Origin: Dastarcus helophoroides
Lineage: Eukaryota; Arthropoda; Insecta; Coleoptera; Bothrideridae
DNA length: 64,000 nucleotides
NCBI GenBank assembly: GCA_028583605.1
Contig: CM053336.1
Location: forward strand, 29,992,496 to 30,056,495
Direction of reading: 5' to 3'
Part shown: positions 1 through 10,425 of the stretch, one piece after another
How the letters are laid out: each line of letters starts with the position of its first letter
Position numbering within the stretch: the first letter of the stretch is position 1
Program-made: the position numbers and the translations under genes
Notes under the pieces: generated by a model
What the model was told of the DNA's origin: nothing
Seen by the model: only the letters and a program-made list of their open reading frames with translations
Database searches by the model: none

Positions 1-2700
1 TATAACTTACAAAAATGGACATAGAATTAATCAGTTGATAAACCATTACATTTGTGATGTTATAAAACTCAGCTAAACCAAAAATGAGCATTATTGGCAA
101 ACTAATTATTGAAATATAAAATAATAAATATAAGTGCGGTCTGAGAGACCGCGCGCGCCCATCGGCGGGTTAACTGAGGAGTTATAATTCCATTATTATG
201 CTGTTTACTCTTACCCTAAATCCAATTCACGTACTGCCTTGAAAACCTTCAAGTACTCAGTAAACGAATGTGGTAATATATCTGCACTCATAATTTTTAG
301 GGCTCAAATAAATGTAAATTACTTTAACAATGAAGTTGACAAATTTTTGCTTGTAGATAAATATATTTTAATATTTCATTGTTTTCGCTTTGTACTAAAA
401 TATTTTTTTCAAGAGCCATGAGCATAGATGCCTTAATATTATTTTAATTTAAATTATTTCGTGGTCTATTTGGTTATACGAGTATATTTCAATTTAAAAA
501 ATAATCTTTCAGAAGAAACTTGGCTAATGGAAACTGTAAATTCTGTAAATTTAGAAAAGATAAACATTGCAGAAATAACCTTAAAAATAGAAAAAACTCA
601 AAAGAAAAATATTTGAATATTCAAGTTTCCACTCAAAATCTCATGTCGAATACTTCGATATTAAGGTCAAAATTAAAAAAAATTGGCTTAATAAGGCCAA
701 AATTTAAAATTTAAAAAAGTTGCAAAAAAAACAATAAAAAAAATAGACAATTTTAGGAAAATATTCCAGGATTTCGAGAAATTCATAATGTTCTAAAATT
801 TTAAAACATATGTCAATATTTTGAGGTTAAAGATAAAATTTTGCAACTAAATCAAAATCATTTGAAAAAAATTAAAATATTTTATTTAAAGTCAATATTT
901 TAAATAAATGACTTGTGTTCTTAAAAAAAAGTCTAGATTAAATTTAAAATCTTAAAAATAAAAAATTAAAGCTTTAACACTGGTTGAAAATTTTATTGGT
1001 GTTGGAAATAAGAGTAGAAAGTAAAGTTTGAATTTTGGGATTTTAAAATTTGAGGTAACCCACCACTCATTATTTAATAAAAAGGGGGATCCTAAATTTC
1101 GAAAAAAAAGTTGACATTACAAAATTTCGATAAAAAAGCTTGAGTTTTCAAGTTTATATATTTGAGGAATTTTGTGAAAAAGTCATAATTTCAAGAAAAT
1201 ACTCTATATTTATTTTTTCAATGCAATCTCTTGGGTCAGACTCGCAAGACTGATGTTCAAATTTTGAATTTGTTTGAAATCCGAAGTTTTAAGAAAAAAC
1301 ACAAGAATTGCAAGTTTAATGTAAAAATTTAAAAAATTGAAAATTGTGGAAGAAATTATTAAATTTTGGAAAAGCCCAAAATTTGTGTTTATAATTATTT
1401 TAAAGCATAAGCGCCTAATTTTGTAAAGAAGAGTAAAAATAGGAGTAAAATAGATTTCTAGACGATTTTCTTTAGGTTAGAAAATTTTAACCTCTCTGGA
1501 TAAATAAGACGTCAAAATGACCCTTGACGGATCAACCAAAATAATCAGTAAGTAATTAAATGCCGCGTTTGCTACGTTGTCTTCTAAAAAAATTAGAGCA
1601 CACTTGATGACTTTTTCATTTGAACATCCGATAAAATTTTAACTGACAAAAATTGAAATTTACTAATTCAATCAGACTCACTTTGTCATTATTAAACGGC
1701 TTAAGATAATTAAATACCATATCTGTTGCTAATTTAAAGCCCTCATCGCTTCCCATTTTTGTTTTTAGATTCATTTAAGTGGTCAGTTTTATTACGACAA
1801 GCGTATTTTTGATATTAAGAAATTTCATTATCTTTGCGATTCTGTGAAAGGAGATTCAAGTGAGTTATTAAATCATTGTCATTATCAGCTAATTATTATT
1901 ATTAATTAGTTAAGCAATAGAGTTGCTGCAAGATCGCTTTAAAATAAAAGAACAGGGCACAACCGTCCTAAACATTTTTTATTTCACAAGAACCTCACAA
2001 CCTGGTCTAAGACAACTAATTAACTGTAATAAAGGTTTTAGAGCTTTCGGCAAAAAAGGGAATTACTTTTATTTATTATTCCCATAAGAGCAAAAAAATT
2101 AAACGATCATGCAAAGCAAAAATGGCAATCAGTACAACCAGTACAGCTCTAGTTTTAATTAAAAATAGGTGCAGTAACTCTAAACAATGTCCAGCATTGT
2201 TAAATCCAGGGTGTCAAGCAAACATCATTACTTCAGCATTAGTTAAAAAATTGTAATTTTCTTTAAAAGAGTTTGAAGTAATGTAACATATGAATCAAAT
2301 CACATCTAAACGAATTCACTTGTGATCTGGAATATGATAAACAAAATCACAGAACCAACCTCAATTTTTAGGATTGATAAATTTGCCATTCAACTGCCCT
2401 CTAATGTTTTTTCTCGAGGATCCTGATTTCAATGCGAAATAATCTAAATAGATTTAGACTGACTGATTTAGACTGAAACAAGTTCATTTTATGAGTAATT
2501 GTAAAAACAATCCGTACCAGCTGGTTTGAGACAGTTTGCTCTAATGAGATTAGAATAGTACTCGGTTTCTGCGTACGGCTGAGAAGAGCTCTGTTATAGA
2601 AGTAGGTCACAAAACGTAAATTCTTTTTTTTAATTTATATAACTGTCCACTTCTCTTAAGCACGTAATGGCCTGAAGCTATTTTAAATTCTACTAAATAT
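1..2700. other. AT-rich region without recognisable gene
   Basis: About 2.7 kb of AT-rich sequence. Short open frames here (for example 239-421 and 520-714) show no domain, no conserved motif and a composition like the surrounding non-coding DNA, so they are not called. From about 560 to 1450 the sequence has the same degenerate 'AAATTT / TTCGAAA' texture that fills 33-46 kb. The only sharp structure is the GC-rich hairpin at 136-152. Confidence 0.6.
136..152. repeat. small GC-rich perfect hairpin
   Basis: Seven-base arms (GCGGTCT and AGACCGC) surround a three-base loop GAG, followed at once by a GC-rich run GCGCGCGCCC. It stands out in a very AT-rich context. It may be the end of an old repeat; no function can be assigned. 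Confidence 0.4.
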
Positions 2701-3835
2701 AGCGGTACTGCAAAGTGCAGTCCCGAGAACCTCGTTAGTCAGCTCAAATTTCTCAAAAGCGGCTTCCTCAAGTATGTACAAAAGATGAGGCTCCTGAAAA
2801 AGTACCTGATGCCAAGATATATTCACGCCTTGCAGAGCCTCACAACGACCCTCTACGTTCTGCGGAGGTAGATAGTATAGCAAGATGTCTCGTGAAAAAG
2901 TTTCTCTACCTTTCGTCCACGATACATGTCTCTGTCCTATACGCCAGCCTTAAGGTTGGAGAGTTCGGTATATTTAATTTCTCTCAGAAGATACCCGTGA
3001 TTGTGAACGAGAGATAGAGAAAGCTGGACGACCTGTCGCGGAAGGTACTGAAGTTGTCCGAGCCCTGGAGGGCGAGGATATGCAGATTGAAGGGACGGTT
3101 GTCGAACAGTAAAGCTATACCCGCGTATCATAAGAAAGCACTTTAGCATTCCTAGTATGGATGCGGCCTCCATCAAGTGTCCAATCACCGAGCGTCAGCA
3201 ACTTCGTGCAGTGGCCTTTCAGCTGTTGGAGCAACGAGGATCATATCCGTGCCGTGCAACTGCGGTGCGGGGTTTTACTAATCAAGGGAATACTTCTAAC
3301 CTGTCTGCAGAGAGACTATGTCGAGCCAATTGTGACAAAACGGAATCCTTCTGTCACAATCTTCAAAGTTACCTCTTATCGCATTAAACACGGACACGTC
3401 GGCATGACCAACTCGCCAGAAAGCTGAAGAAGACCGCTGCCCGAAAGGGCTGGACGGTCCAGTCGGAGCCGCATATTTAAAAAGCATCAGGCGTCATGAG
3501 AAAACCCAATCTGTTGGTGGTCAAAGGAGGACCAACTTATTGTTGCTAAGGTGAGCGTGAGCTGGAAGGGGCCTGACAGCCTCTGATCAACCTACGCTAG
3601 CAAGCAGGCCAAATATTCTAACAATGGATTTATAACCGCGATTGGCAGCAGATATCCAAGCAAATCCATCCGCATTCTCTTCCTTATCATCGGAACCAGA
3701 GTCGCCTGGAGCTCCTTGAATGCGTCTCTTGTTGCTGTGCTAAGGTTGACCTTCAGGGATATCGAAGACCTCATTACCCTCACCATTAAAGGGAAGGGGG
3801 TGATAATTCACAAAAAGTTTATGCATACAGTTTGA
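2701..3835 (+). pseudogene. R2-like retrotransposon, 3' coding end (RT thumb + endonuclease), decayed
   Basis: Remains of the C-terminal third of an R2-type polyprotein, the single protein of site-specific non-LTR elements that nicks 28S rDNA and reverse transcribes its RNA there. Translating + strand frames in order gives an RT thumb segment (KKYLMPRYIHALQSL, about 2797-2841), then a KVGEFGIFNFSQKIPVIV block (about 2953), a damaged cysteine-rich finger near 3310-3380, the endonuclease core (SEPHI, KPNLLVVK, then VAKVSVSWKGPDSL near 3540), and a C-terminal tail ending at a TGA at 3833-3835. The order matches R2 proteins and the better-preserved copy at 25963-29448. At least two in-frame stops and several frame changes interrupt it, so it is dead. 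The 5' two thirds are absent. I am confident of the R2 class, less so of subfamily. Confidence 0.75.
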
Positions 3836-4316
3836 TCAAGAGGTCGTACGCGTCGTCGCTTATTTCCCGCGATTTTAGCATGCGGGTAATATTTTAATCT
3901 CAGCGATAAACAGAAAGTATTAGGCAATGGTAAACCTAGGAAAGGCGTGCTGCCAATAGTATGGAGGCTTATTAGGGAGTTATATTAAAATGAGCCCACC
4001 GGCAGCTGAAGCCACCAAATGCTAATGTTTTTGTATATGTGCGGTGGTGCTTGCCTTGGCCAAAACCGCTTTTTAAAGTGTAATTTTGTTAAGCATATAA
4101 GTTTTAATCGTTTGAAAAAAGAACTGCTTTATTTTTCTTTAATGCTAAATGTTAGCCAGTTCTTCGTCAAATATTTTTATTTTGTTTGACCTAATCTTAG
4201 CATTTCTCCGATGACTGACTTTTTCTAGTTTTACTCATACTGTTTAATCCTTACTGTATACTTTTGATTAATAAAAATTTGTTATTATATTTCAATCAAC
4301 TGGGGCATTAGAGAGC
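3836..4316. other. non-coding spacer, probably R2 3' UTR plus flank
   Basis: No coding potential. The first part (to about 4080) is less AT-rich than the rest and directly follows the stop codon of the R2-like remnant, so it may be its 3' UTR. The remainder is AT-rich and leads into the next R2-like N-terminal frame. No 28S sequence is convincing here. Confidence 0.35.
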
Positions 4317-4850
4317 TTGAGTTACGCGTCTGATCTACATCCTGTAAAATTTGGTTTGGTAACGAAAAACGTTAATAATGTAAGCGATACAGGTCCCCTG
4401 CACCGGCTGATGACTCCAAATAGATTAGCTCCGCGAAGGCCGCACTTGCCACCGGAACGTATCATAGCCGGTTACGGGTGCGACCTTTGCAACAGAAAGT
4501 TTAATACTTGCGTAGGTTTATCGCAACACCGACTATTTGCTCACCCGACGGAGTATAACTGCGATATTAACGTCAATCGTGTTAGGGCAAGGTTATCAGA
4601 GAAGGAGACCAGACTGGTAGCAAAAATGGAAGCTGAAGCTTTGGTCGATGAGAATGTGCGTCCTCCCAACGAGCACCTGGCAAGACTGTTTCCTGATCGG
4701 ACACCAGAGGCATTTAAAGGTAAGAGGCGTCAAGTTAATTACCAGCGATTGGTTGTGGAGTTCGAGCAGAAAATTAAGAGGAACCCCGGACCACTCTGGC
4801 CGCTTAATTCTTCTAGCGACGAGGACGCGGTTATAAGCGACCTGAAATAA
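4317..4850 (+). pseudogene. R2-like N-terminal DNA-binding domain (C2H2 finger + Myb-like)
   Basis: A 178-codon open frame whose protein has one C2H2 zinc finger (CDLCNRKFNTCVGLSQHRLFAH, cysteines and histidines spaced C-x2-C-x12-H-x4-H) followed by HPTEYN and a Myb-like stretch (RLSEKETRLVAKMEAEA ... LFPDRTPEAFKGKRRQ). Finger then Myb-like domain is the arrangement of the N terminus of R2-type proteins, where they bind the 28S target. The frame stops at 4850 with no RT downstream, so it is a 5' fragment rather than a working gene. The start is uncertain: the frame opens without an ATG and the first in-frame ATG is near codon 32. The R2 target sequence lies only 47 bases after the stop, which supports the assignment. 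The ending rich in S, D and E is not recognised. Confidence 0.7.
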
Positions 4851-4897
4851 CATGTAGGTCACCCCGGAGATCAGGGGTTTCTAGACGCTGTCATATA

Positions 4898-4917
4898 AGT
4901 AACTATGACCCTCTTAA
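4898..4917 (+). rRNA. 28S rRNA fragment, upstream flank of the R2 target site
   Basis: Twenty bases, AGTAACTATGACCCTCTTAA, match the universally conserved 28S segment just upstream of the R2 insertion point with a single difference (the usual sequence has GACTCTC). They are followed by TAGC, which in 28S follows after GG. The matching downstream part of 28S is at 6507. The 28S sequence is recalled, not aligned by computer. The piece is too short to be functional rRNA. Confidence 0.65.
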
Positions 4918-5281
4918 TAGCAGCGAGAGCGTGCGGACGTATTTCCAGACGCTTCGCTGTTAATTGCATTTTATAGTGATAATTGTTGCTGGTTTTGCGT
5001 CAAAATTGGTGGGCAGTACTTTCGTATCTATGATTAACTGTCCTGTGAATTGTGTGTTAATACGCCACCAAACATCTGAGATGCGGCGTGTTATGTGCTT
5101 CGTAGTTTTTTCCGTCCGCATGTAAACATTTATTAGCAACGGCACGGTGCTATTCAACCAAGGAGACCGAACATCAAGGTCCACCAAGGTTACAGTGACG
5201 TCACACCTGGATCGATCCTCTACTTGGCAAGTGACGTATAAGCCAGCCATCAAAATTTCTCTAAGTCCCCGTTCCTGACTC

Positions 5282-5471
5282 TTTCCCAATTTTCAACTTT
5301 CGTTTTCCAATTCCCATCCCCAACTTCCAACTCCACCAATCCCCTATACTCCTAAACTCCCCAATTTCCACAACTCCCCAACTCCACAACTCCCCAACTC
5401 CTTAACTCTTAACTCCTCAACTCCCAACTCCACAACTTTCAACTCCTCAACACCCAACTCCTCAACTCCCT
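5282..5471. repeat. pyrimidine-rich degenerate minisatellite (CAACTCC-like)
   Basis: Roughly 190 bases almost free of G, made of imperfect repeats of CAACTCC / CCCAACTCC, AACTCCTCAA and similar. Strong strand asymmetry (C and T on this strand apart from A in CAA). It lies inside the non-coding insert between the 28S pieces. Confidence 0.75.
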
Positions 5472-5661
5472 TTTTTTTCCAAAACTCCCAAAATTTCTTT
5501 TCTTGCAAGTTTTTTTTTTCTTTCCTACTTTTACACTAAGAGAAGTGACGATACACCGGCGACACCACTGAGAGTTTTTTGTCTTGATGTAGGCCACTCT
5601 ACAGCCTAAGCTGTCAAAACATTTTATTAACAACCAGTGTCATTCACTGGAGGTTTATCTG

Positions 5662-5700
5662 CTAGGTGCCATTACCCTCATTTTAAGGCATGGCACCTAG
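5662..5700. repeat. perfect 11-bp inverted repeat (stem-loop)
   Basis: CTAGGTGCCAT at 5662-5672 and its exact complement ATGGCACCTAG at 5690-5700, with a 17-base loop. A stable stem in a possibly transcribed element UTR; function unknown. Confidence 0.6.
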
Positions 5701-6506
5701 CCACTTATGTAAGTGGTGCGTGTCCCACGCGACCATTCGAGAACTTCAAATCCACCAGGCCACATGCGGTAAAAGGGACAGAGGGCGATGTGTGTTCTGT
5801 GTTACTCAAATGTACACTGGGAACACTTTGGTCCGTGGGGGCTGTGGCTTTGTGATCTAGCGGTTCGTGGAGCATAGATAGGTGGTACAGAATTTGCTAA
5901 ATATCCTGCTCGGCCTCATTTCTTGACGTCCGGTTGAATGAGGGTCAAGGGAGTAGGCGCGAAAAACGGCGAAGAGGATATCGGGTAACACAACCACTTT
6001 ATCGGCCACACGGGGCGTAGGGTCCCATACACCACTACGCAAAAATTTTAAACACATTTTATATTTATTATTTTATACTACTTATTGTGATGGGTCTTCA
6101 TTTATTGATTTTAATGTGGCTTTGCAGATGGGAAGACACTGATGCCAGCGGTGCGAGTCGGGGAGATTGAATCGGGTTGATTTTCTCTCTGGCGCAGAGC
6201 CAGCATGCAATGGTGTCCCGCATGCCGAGCGGATGCTCCTACGTGGGTCCCTGTGGGGAAGGGAGGGGGGACTGCGGCAGTAATAAGCCGAAGTTTCCTT
6301 GTTAAGTTCCGTTCCTCAGTCGAGGACTTGGTTAGATATTTTTTCCTTTCTCCCTTGACAACAAAAAACTAGGTTTTCCCTGCGGGGCTCACGAGGCTAC
6401 GTGTTCTTAACAAAGCAGGATGGTCCTAAACCAAACGACAGCAGATGCCATTTGCCGGGACTCGTCAGTAGTAGGTTGACCCCGTCCCTATGGCAGAAGT
6501 AGCAGC

Positions 6507-6778
6507 AGCCAAATGCCTCATCATCTAATTAGTGACGCGCATGATTGGATTCAATAAATTTCGAACTATTCCTACCTAATATTTAGCGAAACTACTGCCA
6601 AGGGAGCAAGCTTGGAAAGCCAGCTGGGGAAAGAAGACTCTGTTGAGCTTAACATTGGTCTAGCACTGTAAGAAGACATGAGAGATGTAGCGAAAAAGGA
6701 AGATGGAATCATTAACAGTAAAAGACCACTACTTTTATCGTTTCTTTACTTACTCGGTGAGTCGAAACGCGTGCGTCG
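6507..6778 (+). rRNA. 28S rRNA fragment, downstream of the R2 site (pseudogene)
   Basis: Begins AGCCAAATGCCTCATCATC, then TAATTAGTGACGCGCATG, AGCGAAACTACTGCCAAGGG, GGGGAAAGAAGACTCTGTTG, a GAGATGTAGC stretch and CCACTACTTTTATCGTTTC up to ACGCGTGCGTCG. This is the conserved 28S sequence immediately 3' of the R2 cleavage point, recalled from memory. Several substitutions at normally invariant sites (CTCGTCATC has become CTCATCATC; extra bases after GGATT) and its location in AT-rich, transposon-filled DNA mark it as a dead fragment, not part of an active rDNA unit. The base pair just before it is a short AGC repeat where the 3' end of an R2 would join. Confidence 0.85.
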
Positions 6779-7057
6779 TTCGCCCATGTGCCTCAGAACT
6801 CTTAAGTTTATTTTTAATTTTACTTTAACATTTAAGACTTAGATGTATTAATTTTTTATTTTATTTGTTTTTTTTCAATCATATTAGTTTTTATTTAATA
6901 GATAGAACATTTTTCCATATTGCCCAGTTAGTAAACTTCTTTTTCTAACTGTTTTATTCAAAAAGGAAACTATTTTCATATTAAAATAAGGGTTCTTAGT
7001 TGACATTAAATGCTGTCAGATTTTTTTCAATCTGATAATTATATTCATCTCTTTGCT

Positions 7058-7120
7058 TGCAGATGTGGTAAAAGCTATAAAACTCTTTTCGGTCTTAAGC
7101 AACATCAAAGACGCTACTGC
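7058..7120 (+). pseudogene. isolated CCHC-type zinc finger, R2-like (or host zinc-finger exon)
   Basis: A short frame holds the finger CRCGKSYKTLFGLKQHQRRYC. The start C-x-C-G and the end L-x2-H-x4-C resemble the first finger of the R2-like protein at 25987 (C-K-C-G ... L-x2-H-x3-C). It lies just upstream of the BEL/Pao LTR, and its frame runs out inside that LTR. The sequence before it, TTTGCTTGCAG, also looks like a 3' splice site, so a host exon of a BTB zinc-finger gene type is a real alternative. No other domain remains. Confidence 0.4.
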
Positions 7121-7199
7121 AGGGTCAATAATTTGACAGGTCTGGTTGCTTGTGATAAGGATCGTTCATACTGCAAGATTGTTGAAAGAAATTTCATAA

Positions 7200-7297
7200 T
7201 TTCATTAAACTATTTTCTATTGCTTAGCAATAAGAATGTTGATAATAGGTTGTTTTAACGTTTTGATATTTTTTGAATTGATTATTCTTTCTAGTTA
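7200..7297 (+). repeat. BEL/Pao 5' LTR, upstream part
   Basis: About 95 bases that match 25722-25815 with scattered differences, up to CTAGTTA where the inserted DNA transposon begins. The true LTR start is uncertain: similarity is visible from about 7200, whereas a canonical TG-type start would lie at 7218 (here TA). Confidence 0.65.
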
Positions 7298-9090
7298 TTT
7301 TTGTTGTGTTTCTATCAAAAATGAGCTCCTGACCTTTTGTCCTACGACGGCCGGTTTCCGAATTAAAAAATAAAAATCATTTACTTGCTATGCCGCTATG
7401 GTAGATTTATTTATTAATGAAATCTTAACAATGAAATTAATTAAATCATATCAGGTGTTGAAAATGTCCACCACCCGCAAGTATGCGCGCCACAACTCTT
7501 CTTTTCATAGATTCGCGTACTCGTTGAAAAATTCCTGGCGTATTTCTTATAGTGTTGCAGGAATCTGTTATGCGATTTCTCAGTTCTTCTTTAGTTTGGA
7601 TTGGGGTGCTATAAACTAAGGTTTTAAGATAGCCCCATAAAAAATAATCTAGACTGTTCAGGTCAGGGGATCTAGGCGGCCATAATTCTGTTCCTGCTCT
7701 GCCTATCCAGCGATTATTTTAATTTTGGTCCAAATATGCACGTGCCAAAACACTTAAATGCGCGGGGGCACCATCATGCATAAACCACATTCGATTTCGG
7801 ATAAAAACGGGGACATCTTCTAACAGCACTGGTAAATCATTTTCAAGAAAGTGACAGTAATTTTCTCCATTTAATCTTCTTGGCAGAAAAAAGGGTCCAA
7901 TTAAATAGTCGTCAACAATTCCTGCCCACACATTTACCGAGAATTGTTCTTGGTGATTGACTTCGACCATGGCATGCGGGTTCTCTTCAGCCCAAAAGTG
8001 ATTGTTGTGGAAGTTTCTAATTGCATTTCGGGAAAAGCTGGTTTCATCAGTAAATAATACTTCTCTGTCAAATAGTGGATTTTCAACAATTTTTTGAATA
8101 AACCATTGGCAGAAATTTATACGAAATGGTAAATCCCGAGGCAGTAAGGCCTGAACCCGTTGAATATGGTAAGGATATAACAAAAAATCCTGAAGTATCA
8201 TCCAAACTAAAATATGGGAGATATTTAAATTACTAGCAATTTTCCTTGTGCTTATTTCGGGATTTTGCTTAACTGAATTAAGAACAGCTATTTCAGTTTC
8301 TTCTGTTCTTGCGGTTCTTTGTGCCCCTTTTAAGTGATGATCGGGTTTACAACATCCCTTCTCGCGTAGTCTTCTATAAACGCTTGAAAAAGTTCTTGCA
8401 TCTGGCACAATTCTTTGCGGAAAACGCTCTGCATACAGTCGCCTGGCTTCAAATGCATTTCCATCCGCAAGACCGTACATGTAATGAATATTGGCAAACT
8501 CAGCATTCTCAAACATATTTTCTTATACTTATCAATCACTCACATTCAGATGAAGTATTGAAGTGAAAAATTTGACACTTGGTTGTAAACACAAAACTAA
8601 ATCTCAGTGGCCTACTAAATTTTCATTAATAAATTAATCTACCACAGCGGCATAGCAAGTAAATGATTTTTATTTTTTAATTCGGAAACCGTCCGTCATA
8701 GGACAAAAAGTCAAGAGCTCATTTTTGATAGAAACACAACAAAGACTAGGAAAATAATTCTTATTTTGAAAAATAGCATTGGCGTCACATTTTTTTTTTC
8801 AAGAATGTGTATCGACCTGTTTGTGGGAACGCCACTGGTGGAATCAGAACAAATGTTTTTTTGTCAAAATACTTGCTTTTATACCCAGATATCGTGTACT
8901 GAATATCAAAAAAATATCCAAACCAGTCTCAGAAATATTGAAGAAAAACCGATTTTTTCTTCAATCTTTACCGCCCTGTATATCGAAAATGAAGCGTTTC
9001 CGGACCTATGTTAATATGAAAATTTTGTCTTAAAATTGCCCAAGAAATATCCCCCTGCCGGTTCAGCATGCAATTATGAAACACCCTGTA
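7298..9090 (-). mobile_element. Tc1/mariner-superfamily transposon inserted in the BEL LTR
   Basis: DNA between the two parts of the 5' LTR. It carries a minus-strand transposase (7446-8516) inside a pair of about 120-bp inverted repeats: about 7300-7421 and its complement about 8620-8744, sharing GTTTCTATCAAAAATGAGCTC and TTACTTGCTATGCCGCT. The right side continues about 340 bases to a CACCCTGTA end beside TA, typical of this superfamily. The left side has no matching CAGGGTG end, so it is truncated or composite. Right- and left-hand copies of the repeats differ at only a few sites. Confidence 0.6.
7446..8516 (-). pseudogene. Tc1/mariner-superfamily transposase (DUF4817 + DDE, DD41D-like), one stop
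   Basis: A 356-codon frame from ATG at 8516 to TGA at 7446, interrupted only by one TAA (7719-7721, codon 266). The N terminus (MYGLADGNAFEARRLY ... RTFSSVYRRLRE) is the helix-turn-helix type found in insect proteins of the DUF4817 class. It is followed by a second HTH near ISTRKIASNLNIS and a DDE domain: VLFTDETSF gives the first Asp, FMHDGAPAHLS the second, SPDLNSLDYFLWG the third. By my count 41 residues separate the second and third Asp, which would fit the DD41D (rosa/VS) group. The enzyme would cut and paste the element at TA. With the stop it is unlikely to work, but the rest of the frame is undamaged, so decay is recent. Confidence 0.8.
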
Positions 9091-9113
9091 TATATCCGTT
9101 GGGTTTCAACATC

Positions 9114-9129
9114 TGGCGACTGTGACAGG
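9114..9129 (+). promoter_or_regulatory. BEL/Pao primer-binding site, tRNA-Arg-like
   Basis: TGGCGACTGTGACAGG begins two bases after the LTR end CAACA. It resembles the complement of a tRNA-Arg 3' end (TGGCGACCGTGACAGG, from memory), the usual primer of many insect BEL elements. It fixes the 3' border of the 5' LTR at 9111. Confidence 0.65.
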
Positions 9130-9296
9130 ACCGCAACAAATATAAATAAAATTAAAAAAAAAAAATAAAGCCACGATAAGGACATCGTTCACAAAAATTC
9201 TTAACTCTCTAAATTATTAATAGAGCCACCTGAAGCAGATAAAATTAAGGCAAGTTTTAGTTTATACTAGAAGACAAAAATAAATCATTTAATGAA

Positions 9297-9430
9297 TTGA
9301 ATGGTGAGATTTATGATTTAGTTCTTGAAGGCGTAAACTGCAATGAACAAGCAGAAATCAATGTCAGGGATAAATATTCACAGAATTTTAAAAGGTTAAA
9401 AATGAAAACAGAAGTTTTTGATGAACCAGT
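9297..9430 (+). pseudogene. BEL/Pao gag, N-terminal fragment
   Basis: An open frame starting near 9297 (NGEIYDLVLEG ... NVRDKYSQNFKRLK) resembles the start of BEL-family Gag, with the acidic then basic helical pattern of that region. It lies about 170 bases downstream of the primer-binding site. It runs into a (TA)n tract after GATGAACCAG. The next part of the same Gag resumes at 19170 after another (TA)n tract, so the gene was split by the insertion in between. Confidence 0.55.
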
Positions 9431-9457
9431 TATATATATATATATATATATATATAT
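9430..9457. repeat. (TA)n microsatellite, left border of nested block
   Basis: About 14 TA units at the point where BEL gag breaks off. A similar tract lies at 19140-19168 where gag resumes. TA is the target of Tc1/mariner-type insertion, so the paired tracts mark the borders of inserted DNA. Confidence 0.8.
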
Positions 9458-10079
9458 ACTGCTGCAGCGGCTAACTCAGACTCCGGTCCATACACATTCC
9501 AACTGGGCGCAGGCCTATATACACGCGTTATACAGGCGTTACATTTCGTCAGTCATTGAGCCTCCACTGCCCAGCGGTTTACTCAGACTCCTAGTGTATC
9601 TACAGTTACTGAGCCTCCATTTATTTTTATACGATCACATCCAGCCTCCGAACAGTGTTGCCGAAATGACTTTACTGCGATGATGTAAGCTTTTTAACAT
9701 CTTTGGTGTCGATAAAGTGCTTAATGCGGGAGAGGAATCAATTAATAGCACAGATACACAGAAAACATAACCTTGCGCTAAATTAAATATCCGAGAAGCT
9801 GTTGTGGTTAGCTGGTAGCTTTCAAAAGTAACACTGAATCTTTCCAAATGTGTATTTTTAATACTAAAATTTATGTTTAATTCTATTTCAACTTGTTACA
9901 ACTAGGATCTATTAAACATTTTGCTTAACCCTTGGAATATTGTTAAGTATTTAAATAATTCGATTTGTTGTGGTGACTTCGCTGTTTAATTATAAATTAT
10001 GTGCATAAATTATTACACAGAAGAAAATCGCCGAAAATCACGGTTAACAAATACATTAATAACATTTCGAAACTTTCTC

Positions 10080-10425
10080 AAAAAACTTCAAGAGCAAAAA
10101 TTAAGTATTGTGCTGCTGTGTTTAGAACCTGAACCAATTTAAACTGGTGCAAATATCTAAAGTATATGGGCATAACAACAATTATCCTAAAAGGATACCT
10201 TTAGTGCCTTCGACCTTCCATGTAAATCTAAAGACAAGAATACTGAAAAGTGTTTTCATACTTTAAAACTTATTTTGGTTAAGTATACGTGTATTTATTA
10301 CTATAATTTAAGAATTTAATAAAACATGCATGACAGCTAATTTTGTTTTTTATTTTACTACACCTCATTTCACTCGATGCAGAATATGTACTTTTCAGGG
10401 AACTTTACATTGGACGAATAAAAAT
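10080..10425 (+). repeat. diverged copy of the ~370-bp repeat
   Basis: Shares GTGCTG.TGTGTTTA, AAAACATGCAT(GA/TG)CAGC, TTTCRCTCGATGCA and a GGAAYTTTACAT block, in the same order, with the tandem units at 12988-13713. It is much more diverged than they are from each other. Confidence 0.6.

Larger units (their letters stand above)
4918..6506. mobile_element. about 1.6-kb non-coding insert at the R2 site of 28S (possible internally deleted R2)
   Basis: This segment lies between the upstream (4898-4917) and downstream (6507-6778) halves of the 28S R2 target. It has no RT or endonuclease coding. It begins with a stem-loop (4918-4966, arms resembling TAGCAGCGA / TTCGCTGTTA), carries a pyrimidine-rich repeat (5282-5471), a perfect 11-bp hairpin (5662-5700) and a GC-richer last 400 bases that could be an R2 3' UTR. 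Short internally deleted R2 elements are known from Drosophila; whether this is one is inference. The alternative is an unrelated sequence joined by rearrangement. The minus-strand frame at 4960-5289 has no domain I recognise. Confidence 0.4.

Noticed and set aside
4960..5289. 109-codon minus-strand frame inside the 28S-flanked insert
   Set aside because: No recognisable domain; the opposite strand is likely UTR-like DNA. Could be chance.
9297..9683. Frame crossing the (TA)n tract and running on to 9683
   Set aside because: Only the part before the tract resembles Gag; the rest is a chance extension through the microsatellite.
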